From contig JARFXM010000004.1 of assembly GCA_029532625.1 (NCBI GenBank), forward strand, positions 1,860,001 to 1,924,000: a stretch of DNA of 64,000 nt. The letters run 5' to 3'. The DNA comes from Lomentospora prolificans (taxonomy: Eukaryota > Ascomycota > Sordariomycetes > Microascales > Microascaceae). How positions within the stretch are numbered: position 1 is the stretch's first letter; the number at the start of each line of letters is the position of its first letter. The notes below the pieces were generated by a model. The model did not search any database and was not told the origin of the DNA. It saw only the letters and a list, made by a program, of their open reading frames with translations. The position numbers and the translations under genes were made by a program. Below, piece by piece: positions 32,821-44,300 of the stretch.

Positions 32821-35460
32821 AAGGGAGCTGCTAATATGTGCGGAGAGAGAAAGAGCGCGAGAAAGAGAGTGGTTTCATGAGCTCTCAGCCATTTGGCGGG
32901 TGGATTTCCAACCCAAACTTGGGCATGGGCCGAAACTCTCCAACGCAGCTATCACCCGGGGCTCTTTAGCAGGATGCCGGGGTCGAATTCTCCGAGCCCC
33001 GCGGCTCGCTTCAGCAGTCGGAACCTGGCATTAACACATTCGGAGTCCACAAATCGATCCGCGACAAGCCCAACGGTAGAATCACGCAAAACTGTCCAGG
33101 CTTGTGGGAAGACGCAGAGACTGCCCCACCCATCAAACGTGTCATCGGCCGGATGCACAGCTGGCCAACGCGCAGTGGTTGTAATCCAGCTGGGGCTATG
33201 CGAGGCCGGAAGGGCCAGCACGGCCGCGCTTTGGGTCGCGCCCCAGTTTTCAGAGGGACAAGGGCTTCGGAGCCGGCAGCCTCAGGTCTACCGTGGACGT
33301 TGGTGGGTGGCCGGACGATGCTGTCGGGCCCATGGACGGCCCGGGAGAAATTAGGGACTTCATCTTGGTGGCTCGACAGTCCTTGAGAGAACCAGAGTGG
33401 GTGTTGAGAGTAGCGTGCCAGCTCGGCGTCGATGTTGCGTGGCCGAATCAGTTTTCGCGCGTCAGGCTACCATGATGCTTGCATGAACGTATGGCCCTTA
33501 AATATAGAAAGGTCTACAGGTGCCTATGTGTCATGGTTGTCCCTATTACTCCTGCGAAGCTTTTCCTATTAACTGTTGGTGGTCTCACGAAACCAGAGCT
33601 TTCGGCTAAGTACATGTGCCATTGTAGTCGGTATCCTTTTCCCTGCCCAGTGCGAGCCCGCAAGAATTAGAAATCATAGTACAGATTATCCCGGCTCAGA
33701 TGATATTCCTCAAACATAGGGGAGACGTTGAGGATGAGGTTTGGCAGCTAGTCAACAATAGATATCAATGCGTGTCTCTTTTTTTGTCGGGAGTCTCCCA
33801 GTATGAAGCGGGAGCCGACAAAAGTGGATCGATCCGTAGCAGAGTTGCCCCGCATTCCCCGCCTCCCCGCACCACCGTACCCCGACATGCCGGGGAATCA
33901 AGCTCCGAATAAGCCCGGGCGAAAACAAACCTCCCGTAATCCCGTCCGGCAGCACCCGCCCCGCTCGGTCGACGGGGTTTCTCCGGGGTGAGAAGTCGCC
34001 CGCACCATTCACACTTGCCAAATGCCGCATTAGATTTTTTGTGGCGTTCAGCCTAGGTAGCGATTGTAGTTAAAGCATATCCCTGCGAGCGAGGTACTGG
34101 AACTGGCATCTTGGGAAGCTGCAAGCATTGATGGCTTGACCTCGTTTTTGCATGGACTTGAAAGAAACTTAATTTTAGGGACGTTGGTATTAGGGGCGAT
34201 GTCTGGGGTAGGATCGAGGCTTTTCGGAGACTCACTCTCCTTGTGCGGGTGGAAAAGCTAACTAAGGTTTCGGAGACTTACCACCCGATCGTAACTACGT
34301 GGATTCCATCCTGAACATGTCTCCCGTGGGCGATAGCAGTAGGCAGGATGCGGACCTCAGGATTACTGGTTTTCGACTTGGACCAGATATAGAACTGCTC
34401 CCCGATCCTTTGTTCGGGCTCATGGATGGAACTGGGTTGCAATTGGACTTTGGGTCGCCCTTCAATCGCTTTACGAGACCCATTCGAAGGACGTAGGTAG
34501 AATCAAAATCAACCTCACAACTTTCCCCATCAGTTGATCAGTACCATATTTCGCTACACTGTCGTCAGTTGGAACAGTTAGATACCCTATGAGCCCAAAT
34601 GCACTCTCCCAAATCTCTCTTGAAACAATCTAGAGTCACCGCCTGTTCTAGGCTTCGACGAAGACGGAAAGGGGTAACCTACACGGACGAAGAGGAAATA
34701 GATAGCCTGCACAAGGCGATCAAGGCATGAGTATGTGTTTTATTTGAGAATAGATCCACTGGCCTCCAACCGGTTCTGGTACAAGGAGCAGGGAACTTCG
34801 TGGGACACGCAGGTCACGGCTACCTTGCCGGGTTTGCTCCCTGACGCTGGAAAAAGGGTTTCTTCGGTTCCTGGAGGAATCACCCCTCGCCGGCGATAAT
34901 ATATACCCTTGGCTGGGGTGGTTGCTCATGGGCTACATGTCCATTTACACGTCGGTCATTCAAGGAACCTAGCCACACTACGAGAACGACAACACAGCAC
35001 GACAGCAATCGGAGGGCCGGGCGGAATCTTTTGCCAGTTTGGACCTCGGACTCATGATGTCGGATGTGGATTAAGGTTTTAGGCTTGCTCTTTTATGAAT
35101 GACCCTCCTCAACTATCGTCAGTGCTCCTCGAAGCTTTAGTGAAGAGCATGTAACAGCGTTTCGCTCGTTTGGAAAACCTGACCGATGTCCCGGATGGAG
35201 CTTGGAAAGCTTCTTGTTGCGTATGGGCACACTGAGCGCATCGTCGAAAAAAAATTTTAAAATAAAATGAAAAAAAAAAACCTTAGCCCCAACGAACAGC
35301 GCCTCAAGTGAATATGAATGTCCTTGTCATAGGGCCCAACGCGGGCTCTGCGTTGTGTACGCCTGGAAAGCTGACAAGAGTTAACGGACCGGGCTCATGC
35401 AGCAGTATTGTGAGCACTTGAAGCGGATTCACTCCACCGAAAAGGGACGGGCTATCCCAC
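32821..35460. other. Unresolved part of the relic zone
   Basis: 2.6 kb with no complete gene. A minus-strand frame at 32952-33221 and the opposite-strand frame at 32893-33354 are both open but unrecognised. At 34299-34496 (+) a 65-codon stretch (GFRLGPDIELLPDPLFGLMD) followed by in-frame stops reads like protein, possibly a regulator relic, but I could not place it. At 34860-34945 (+) a hydrophobic run (YPWLGWLLMGYMSIYTSVIQ) may be a membrane-protein scrap. Confidence 0.35.
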
Positions 35461-35760
35461 GCGGCGGTGGACGTAATGCTCACCCATGACGAGGCCAGAG
35501 ATCTGGGAGTGTATCCGGGCTTTCGCAGATCTGGCCAGGAACGCCCGTCCTCACCGGGCCTTCGACGGAGTAGAGATCCACGGAGCGAGCAAACGTGGTA
35601 CCTGACCGTCCAGTTCAGCCAGGACACTTAGAACAAGCGGCCTGGCGAATGGGAAAGGCGCTGTAACGTCGAAAACCGCTCGCGCTTCTGTTTTGAGATT
35701 GTGACTGCCGTTTCCCTGGCCATTGAGAGGCACTTCAAGGTCGAGAGCCCGGCGTGGTAC
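35461..35760 (+). pseudogene. Old-yellow-enzyme (NADH:flavin oxidoreductase) relic
   Basis: Broken fragment of an FMN-dependent OYE-family reductase. Frame one reads EIWECIRAFADLARNARPHR then AFDGVEIHGASKRGT and a stop, matching the family's F-x-x-A-A-R-N-A-x-x-A-G-F-D-G-V-E-I-H-x-A segment whose H (with N) contacts substrate. A one-frame slip later, YLTVQFSQDT, a stop, NKRPGEW and NVENRSRFCFEIV match the Y-L-x-D-Q-F-L-Q-D-x-x-N-x-R-x-D-x-W-G-G-S-x-E-N-R-x-R-F block. The catalytic-loop words are recognisable but at least two stops and a frameshift prevent expression. A preceding MLTHDEA resembles the linker before this helix, also out of frame. Coding density before 35461 is too poor to extend the call. 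Confidence 0.75.
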
Positions 35761-37263
35761 CAAGACTACCCTTTCACCGGCCCCTGGGAAAAGCGACAAG
35801 TCAGACTTTATGCAAGCAGCCGGTCAATGTAGATGGCAATGTCTTCATTTAACTATAGATAGGGCAAGGAACAGACCGGGGTCCCAAATCTTGCAACAAC
35901 CTTGAGCCGTAAAGTACCGGATCCGATTGGTAGGTAGCCGTTATCCGGGGGGAAGTTCGGATGTAACACAACACAGATCAATGATGGCTTACCCAAATGG
36001 TAGCATTGAACAAACGTATTAGAAGAGATTGGGTTTTCTTTCTTCTTTTCTAGAATTCTAGAATTCGAGCTATTGCTCATCTTGTGCCGCTTCGAAATCC
36101 TATGTTCACATCTCCGGTTCCGACGCAGTCGGATGGACCCGTCGCAAACACAGAGGCTTAGGTGATCGAAGTTCATGCTTCTCCATTCTAACTGTGAGCT
36201 CTTGATCCTAGATATCAAGGTAGGTTGGTTTGGTGCCGCCATTGTAAATCCGACCTCATAGGATAGGTGATTGTAATCCAAGGTGCTTCGTCCGCTCGCC
36301 CAATATCTAGGGTCGCAAGCCGAGTAAAAAGGGACAAGTGCATGAATCCATAGAAAGGCCAATTGAGGCTCCTTGACATAATTACGAATAAGGCTCTTAT
36401 TGATCCGAGACAGTAAAGCTGAAGTGAAAAGACCGCCACTGTTTGATACTGCTACTAACGTCCATCTATCCCTGATCTGGCACTATCTCAACGCCAAGTC
36501 CAAAAGCGCAACCATTTTTCTCCTGGATAATACTTTCCAAGCTGTCAGGGCATCTTAACCCTACAACTGGATCTTACGCGGCGCCATCAACATGAGTTCT
36601 AGGGCCATGTTGTGCAGGACCAGCAATAGCCTAGTGCTCAATCTTCCTTTCACAGCTGGCATAGAGATCCATCACTCCAGCTCTAGGAAATATCCTATAC
36701 TTCCTAGATTGGAAGCCGACATATCTGATAGCGGACACACTAGATGAGTGCGAAGCAGGTCTACCGCAACTTCTCTGTACCTAACCTACAACTCCAAGGA
36801 CAACCTTCATTTGTGTAGCCTTAGACTTCTAGGAGCTTAGTAGCCCTCAAGTCCTAAATCACCATAATACCATCATACCTTTATCACTTTCCCACCAGGA
36901 GTTACTTGATTGAGAAGGCCGGGTTTATCCCTTCTTATGGCTCCAAGCATACCCGTCTGTGATTTCATCTTTCGCACTAAGCAGAGTCTAAGACGGAAGA
37001 CATGGATATTTGGTAGAGACGAGCCAGCTTGGATACTGACGAAGACCACGGTGGAAAGTAATTAGAGTCCGTGTCTATAGACGCTTCAGGGCATAGCGGC
37101 TCGGTCAATTGGGTATCGTTCTGAGTAACGCGAAGAAGTCATTATCGTCAGGGTACAACAATGGCATGCTCAAGACGTGGGATGTGCAAAAACTATGAGT
37201 CTCGAATATCATAGAACCCCATCGTGGATTTCCTGAAGAGCTGGAAAGTCTAAGAGGGGGGGG
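35761..37263. other. Gene-free stretch downstream of the OYE relic
   Basis: 1.5 kb with no recognisable coding. Contains an overlapping TCTAGAATTCTAGAATTC repeat at about 36049-36066. Open frames are short. Confidence 0.5.
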
Positions 37264-37287
37264 AATACAACAATAGCATTGGGTTTA
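37264..37287 (+). repeat. 24-nt direct repeat, right copy
   Basis: Perfect 24-nt match, same orientation, to 31388-31411, 5.9 kb away. Lies 183 nt beyond the MRPL4 stop codon (minus-strand gene) and closes the relic zone on the right. Confidence 0.85.
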
Positions 37288-37469
37288 TCCATGATAATGC
37301 GAATATCTATGTATTGTACATATCCTACAGCCACGGCAACTCGCCCGCATTGTACGAGTCCGTTGGTATGAGCGTCTTCGTCGCCCGCTTCATCATGATT
37401 TTCAAAATGCCAAAAGAGCCAGCCGGTAGCGCCACAGCCATCGACTTAGATTATTAAAGACCGTCGCCC

Positions 37470-38317
37470 TTAGGTGGCAGGAGCGGGCTTGGGCGCGTCC
37501 GCCTCCTCGGCCTTTGCCTTCGCTTCCTCCTCCTCAAAGAATTGCTGATCCTCAATCGGTACATAGACATCGCCTTGGCCGGACAGGTTAATCTCGGGGT
37601 CGCTCTTCGCAAGTTCGTGGGCGTCCTCCCAGAGGTAGTACCGCTCCGTCAAGACATGCTTGATGGACTTCATCGTTTGCTTGACCTAAAGAGCACCGGC
37701 CGACGTTAGCTTGCATGATCGCGCCATCAAAGGAAGAAGTAGCCCGTTGCACAGAGTGCGGTTGGCCCCATAAGACATACCGCATCGTCTCGGTTCTTAG
37801 ACTCGGCAGCGCCGAATCCCATCTTGGCCCTCTTCCTCTCGTAATCCGCTGTGGAAATCCGGTTCCTCTCCCGGCAGCACACCCACCAGAGCTTCTGGAG
37901 ATCATCCCAGCTCTTCTTTCGCAGCTCTTCAACCGTCCACGCCCTGCCGTGCTCCCTATCCTCGGCCGGCGTGTTCATCAGCTTGTCTTTCCCCGCAAAG
38001 AAGGCGTACAGGCCGTGGTTTGGGTCCACCTTGAGTTTCGGGAGGAAAGCGGCGGGTCGTGGTAGGGGTTCGTCCGAAACGGACACGGGGCCGCGGAGAC
38101 CCGTCCTTCGAAGTAAACTGACACCTCGGAAGCGGTTGTTGTCTCTCGTCTTGCTATGCCTGACTTTTCGCTTGCACTGCGGCGCGGTGGTCGAGAAAGA
38201 GGCTCGCGTCGTGGCCACGGCGACAGCGGATTGGGTGATGAGGGAGGTACCCAGCTGGAGCTCGTGCGGCCGCAGGAGCCTGCCTATGCAAGGCCTAGAG
38301 GCGGATAGACTCGCCAT
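37470..38317 (-). CDS. MRPL4: Mitochondrial large-subunit ribosomal protein uL29m
   Basis: Component of the mitochondrial 54S subunit near the polypeptide exit, homologous to human MRPL47 and bacterial L29. Exons 38317-37781 and 37685-37470 (95-nt intron, GTATGT...TTTAG) give 250 aa. The N-terminus MASLSASRPCIGRLLRPHEL through about residue 45 is Arg/Ser-rich without acids, a typical mitochondrial presequence. Then GVSLLRRTGLRGPVSV, DPNHGLYAFFAGKDKLMNTP, and the L29-type helical core RAWTVEELRKKSWDDLQKLW, NRISTADYERKRAKMGFG, KSIKHVLTERYYLWEDA. An acidic/Ala tail ends EADAPKPAPAT. An in-frame ATG at 38440 would add 41 residues; I prefer 38317 because its N-terminus looks like a presequence. 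Confidence 0.93.
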
Positions 38318-41300
38318 TGATGTGAGTTTTGTCGAAGAGGCTACTTTACAGGGAATTTCCTTCTCCTGAAGGTCTTTCCACCACACTTCCTTGCGCGGAA
38401 GCTCTGACGAGATAGAAATTTGCTGTCCAATCAGAGCCATCAATTATCGGCGACGGAAATTCTATTTTACGTAGACCACGTGATTCTACCAACCCCTGTC
38501 GCCTCCGGCTGCTGCGCCGGCCTTGCTCTGAACTGACACCAGTATTCAAGGGATGGTTCGGACAACGATTCCAAGGTTCTTGCCAACCCTCTGACATGGT
38601 GAGACTCACAGTTTGAATCCGTTGTTCGCTAGCCATACAGCGGCCGTCATGCACCAATTCAGGATATGCGTCCCGATAGAATAACAAATTCTGATACAAC
38701 GCGGAGCAGCTGAGTCACGTGGAGCTGGCTAAAGCCCGAGTCCAAGTCGATGATCAGCGTTCAATGGCAAGTCAATCCCCCCAAAATGGAATTGTTCGAG
38801 AACAGGGCAAATCTCGAAAAGCCATCCCACGCCCGCTACTGGCGGACCGGTAAATCCGGGATTTTCGGGTTGCATGGCTGAAAGTGCTGCCTCCTCGTTC
38901 TGTGACACAGAACCAGCCGTCTATGCGCATATATGTGCTGTTGAGAGTTTGGTTCTCCATCTCGGTTCAACACCCTCCTAGGTCCCGTGCGCGCGCAGAC
39001 TCCCGTGTGCATTGCAGGAGGGATAACAAGCCTTTGTTATTATATCTGACCAATCCTCCTAGCGACGCTTCATCTCGCTTTAGATCATTCCCGCCGCGTC
39101 GATGGCCACGTTGGCGCTCATAATTTTGGATGATTCGAGGCCGGCCAGGCTGTCGCGGGAACAAGAAAAAAATTCCAAGAAGATCTGAAACCCTCCGCCC
39201 CTGTCCGCCCTCACTACCTGAGGTAGATTCTTCCCCGCCACCCCTTTTTTTTTTGTTGAAAGTCTTGGGTTAGACCTGTTCTCTGTGCGTTTCTGTTCAG
39301 ACAGGCCGCGAATCATGGGAATCTGGCGGTCTGTGGTCTCCAATCCACGATGATACTTCTGATGTTGCTGCGCCAGCATTATATGACCAGCTCGTGTGTG
39401 ACTGTGTGCATTCCTGTGTTAACAAACAGATGAGGTCTTGAGTGGAGGACGAACGGGCAAAAGTGGTTCTGTCGGGATGTCCGCCCATCGGAAAAGACGG
39501 ATCAACTCATTGTTCGGCGCTTTTCTAAACAGCCTCAATGACGAGATCCCGGTTCCCAGACTACGGCGTTAGATCTGGATATTGGTGGCATGGGAGGTGC
39601 GGCTCGTTTTGGGGGGTTTGGCGGTATAAAAGGGGAAGATTTCAGGCTGAAAGGGAGGGCGGCCACGCGGAGCCTCAATGCGGACTTCCCCATGATGTCG
39701 CTCAACATCACCCACACACGAAAGCATAATAGCTTGGGAACAAAGGTATACACGGGGAAGCGGCGATCATCACGAAATCTGGTCAGACGTGGTGATACCT
39801 TTACGCATTGTTACGCATGCCTCAACTTATTTCCCCGTCGCACCGAGGACGAGAGGAGAGGACCACCCCTCCGGCCCCGTCAGGCCGACGGTAGGGACAT
39901 GTGTGTTGAAACCCTCAGATTAAACGCTGATTTCGCCGCTGCCCCTTATGCGAAACGGTGCATGGGTAGATCTGAAGATCAAGGAAGCCGCGTGGAACAT
40001 CAATCTCCTTCCATCTCCAGGAGCAAGATTGGCGATTGACGATGAGTGGGGGGGGCTCAATCGGAGGAGGTTAGCCAAATCTGGAGATGTTAGGAGTGAT
40101 GCCTCCCAGCGGCTTGCCCATTGCCATACGTTCCATGGGGGCGAAGGGACCAAGAATGCGAGGAACATCGATCAATACCTCCAAATATCGTTGCATTGTT
40201 ATGTTCCCGTGCGATATGAAAAGTAACACATAAGCCGGAACTCGAGCCTGGCGCGGGTGGCCTGGACGTCTCGGGCCAAAATATCTCATTTTCTGCGACG
40301 CAACTTGGCAGCAGAAGCAGAGGGCCCATAAATTTCCGAAAATTAAGCACGATTCTTCTCATTCTTGGCGGCTGCAGGCCTTCTACCAACGCGCATATTG
40401 AGCCGAAAGGGCAGTGGCTCATGGCCAGCCATGCCATGGTGTAATGGGGTTTGCGCCCTGGGTGTCGAGGATGAGCTAGCTGTCTTCGCGGTCTACATGA
40501 CGGTGCTCTGCCATTTTTCAGCCTGATAGGGCCCTCCGTAGCATGATATTTCCCAAAGCTCAGGGACGAGTCAAATCTCTCTATAGCTGAGCTGGTATAC
40601 CGATGGGCCGTCGTGTCACCGAATTCACGTAGTACAACACATCCATATCCTCACCGCTATAATGAAAGGTTGTAAATGGATGGTGCCTCAATGTCCCGAT
40701 GGGCACATAACCCGATTTACTGCTGCTGTCGTCTCTCCTGTTGTTGTCGCTGTTGCCTGACGGCTAGGACGGTGAACCGATGACTGGCATCTGCTTCTCC
40801 CCCTCTTTTCCTATGGCTTCTGCGACTGGCCAGCCGGCAGACCGGGTCGGGGCTGGTTCGGACATCGTCAAGCTGGAGCGGATGGCTACACAACTAGGGC
40901 AAAACGTCTTTGACTGTGTTTGACTGTGACGCGAGCATTGCCTGCTACGCGCGCAGAAAACAAAAGCCCCTCTTCTCCTTCCGTTTATCCCCACTTTGCC
41001 GACGAAATTGAGGTTGGAAGGGCGACTTGGATCCGGCTTCGGACGGTGCCAAGAAACCGTGCAGCCGGACCGAGGGGTTTACTGTCCTGAGCACGACGTT
41101 ACTACATGTGGTCTCTAGCCTTCCTAAAATGAACGCTAGTGCATTTTTTTTTTTTTACCGGTCCCAAACCAAGGACAGAATCTCACGCGTGTAGGGGAGA
41201 AACGAGAGGAATGAGAGGAATGAGAAAGAGAATTGGTGTGTACAAGGAGAGTACCTGTGGTCAGAGTACACACCAAGCAGAGGCTGTGGACCAATTTTTT

Positions 41301-44300
41301 TTTTTTCCCCTTCTCCCTTTTCGTTTGTGCGTGAGCGGTTGGGAGAGAAGCGGCTCCCCTCCCCAAACTGCGAGTTGAGCAGATAGTGACGGAGGGACAA
41401 ACCCTCCGAAAAAGCCTAAGGAGAAACTGGGCTCGTAAAGCAACGAAGGAAAGGTAAAATAAAATAAAAAAAGCTAGTTTCCCGGATCGTCGTCGGACAA
41501 CTGCGTGAGGTGGCTGACTGGTTTTCTGCCACACGAAGCAATCTCGCCACATGGTCATGGTCATGAGCGATTGGTGCGTTTGTGGTGTTGTCATTCATCG
41601 GCGATGCCAGCTATCCCCTCTACTCTCCCGTTCCTCTTTCGAGTTTGAAGAAGTCTATCGCCTTCGTCGCTGGCAGATCGGGGGCCAACATTGAATATCT
41701 CTCACGTGCACAAGGGCAAGACGCCTAACTCATACGCTGGCCTTGGTTAGAGCAGGCGAGAAAGGGTCGCCGCAGCCGAAGACGTACATGGGAGGAGGCT
41801 TGGAACCAGACAGGACAAGCTCCCTTCTGGCACACAGATGGATGGAGAGGGGGGGCTTGACGGAAGACCTACCTAAAATCCCCTAATTTCATTCCGTCTT
41901 TTTTGAGACCCCTCTCCTCGTAACGGAGGGTCATCCATGCGAACTGAAGGATTGCACGACCCGGTCGTCGTAGGCGTCCTCCTGCTTCTCTCCACGAAGT
42001 CGGGGTTCCCCCCGTTGCTGGTCGGAGGAGGGCAGGTGATCCTTCCTCTGCTCCGTAGTTTTGACCAGATTTACACTACGCCGGGATACTCAGGAAGAGC
42101 CTAGATCTCGGGTCTTACTCGCTCGTCCGCCCCCCTGGAAAATGCAGCATGTGGTCCTTGTAACGACGCCGGGTGAGGCTCATCGTTTCGACTCGGGCTG
42201 AAAGTCGAGCGCCATCGTATCGGCAGCCGTCCAATGGGGAGCTATCCCCGGTCCTACTTGTACGCCGTACAAACCTTCCGGAGTGGGTGCTATTACGCAG
42301 CCACCCATTATGCCCTTTCACTAACAGGGAAGCTTGTCGTCACGACCCGGATTCGCCGAGGAACTACCACGAAAGAAACTTCTCGGAGGCCTCGGGATAA
42401 TGACTCGTGCGTAGCGCTACACAATAAAAACAAAAGGAACAAAAAAAAAAAAAAGGAAAAAGGAGAGGAAAGAAAGCCGATAGGTAAAAGACCGGAGACA
42501 AATAGCCGATTGGTACTGCATTGGATGGACATTGTCTCATCAAGCACTAAGCTAATGTCTCTTCCGCTTGGTCAAGTTGAGCCACTATTAAGCAGTGGCT
42601 AGGGCAATTGATTAATTGTCGCTGATTTGATGCCCTGCTGGCGGTGGCGTCCAGAAGGACAAAAAAGAGAGAGATATCGCAGGGTATTCACTTCCTCGCC
42701 TAGGAATATTGTGAAGTATACGCGGGCTTGGCAGGACAATTGTTAGATTGCCGAAGTTTGCAATTAGAAAGCAGTCTGCATGATCAGACGAAAAGGGATA
42801 TTCGAGCTAGGATTATGGTCGTAGCCAATGTCAAGTCTCAACAGATATGCTAGTCTCCGGGTCGATATTCCCTGGCTGGCCTGGCTTGCCTGGGGGGTTC
42901 GTGACCCCCTGATCTCTGGGTGCCGTTAAATGACTGACTTCACTGGAGCCCGCCGATGGCAGCGCTTGGCGTTGGGTGCTTGGGAGTAATTCTAAGACAA
43001 AGATGGCAGAGGAAAGGTGATATCCACAAGGCTGGCTGGCCGTCTTGCTCTTGAAGGGTGGGTGGACCAGGACCCATAGGCGGCGTGCCTGACCTTCTTC
43101 CGCGCGCTGACTGGCGACTGGCGCTCGTCCCTCGCCTCCGACGCCCTCTTCTTTCCCCCCTAGCAGCGGCCCCACGGAATGTCGAGAAGCCAGCCACACG
43201 GGAAGAGTACGGGAAGAGTGGTCCCCTAGGCTCCACTAGATGGAGATCCCCATCTTGTCGTGCCCAGATGTGTGGGAAGAGGGGAGGGACCAAGGTTGCA
43301 CTTGGGACACAGGCAAATGCATCTTGACGCACAACACACGGATAGCGGGTCGCATGGGGGGCAAGAGGGGGGAAAAATAGTAGGCGGAAAACACCACCGG
43401 TGATTTTGAATTGGGTGAGCGATTGAAGCCAGCGTCCCTTGGCTCATTCAGAAAAAATAAAATCGCCGACACTCGCCCGCGACGGAGTGTCCGGAACAGA
43501 ATCAAGAATTGGCCGGGTTTTCCTTCAACCGAAGTTGACTACCGGGACAACACAATTCAGCGATCAACAGAACTAGCGCTTCCAAAGTTACTAGCGGCTT
43601 TCTTAGTCGAGTTACTGAGCAGGCAATACCAGCAGGACAAGCCTAGATATGTGTCTGATCAAGGCCGCAGGCAAAACAAGAACTTGCTGGTGCAGATTCT
43701 CCAACAAGGGATACGCCCTCCGCTCAAGGAGGAACAGAAGGTTGGATTATTACGTCGTAGATGTGTAGATGTGTTCTCCGAAGTGCAGAACCAGCATAAC
43801 TAGCCCCAAAAAAGGACGCCACCCTGGTCGAAGATCGGCCTCTTTCCTCCCTGCAATACTAGTGCACACTGACAATGGTATTAGTGTTCATCACGGTAGT
43901 TGGAGCGGGTCTTTTGAAGGGTGGAGGAGCAGTCTAGTCGCAGCCTTGGCTCTCGTTTCTCGATGGCATCTCGAACACTGGGCTCTCACTGAGAGAGTCT
44001 GATTGAGGAACCAAATGAAACGAAGGATAGACACGTGGAATGAAAAGTTTCTCAGGAGATGTCACAGCGGAGAGTGATCGGTAATTTACTTCGTAGGAAT
44101 CAACACGAGCAGGTAAAGCCTCTGACCTGGCGCTGTCTGCCCTCACTTGAGGTAGCATCTTGGCCCGGATCCTAAGGTACTTGGGGAAATATCCCAATAC
44201 TGATCCTACATACTTCGTAATTAATACTGAGAGACCGAGAATTTGGAAAAGGCCGTGTTTAAACTTGCAAAAGAACCACTAGGTGAAAGATAGTAGAACA

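Noticed and set aside
32952..33221. Minus-strand frame with FDGWGSLCVFPQAWTV and NARFRLLKRAAGLG
   Set aside because: Sounds protein-like, but I could not match it to any family and the opposite strand is equally open.
43411..43803. 130-codon frame with charged, protein-like text
   Set aside because: No ATG, no recognisable family and no splice context; kept only as a note in the desert entry.
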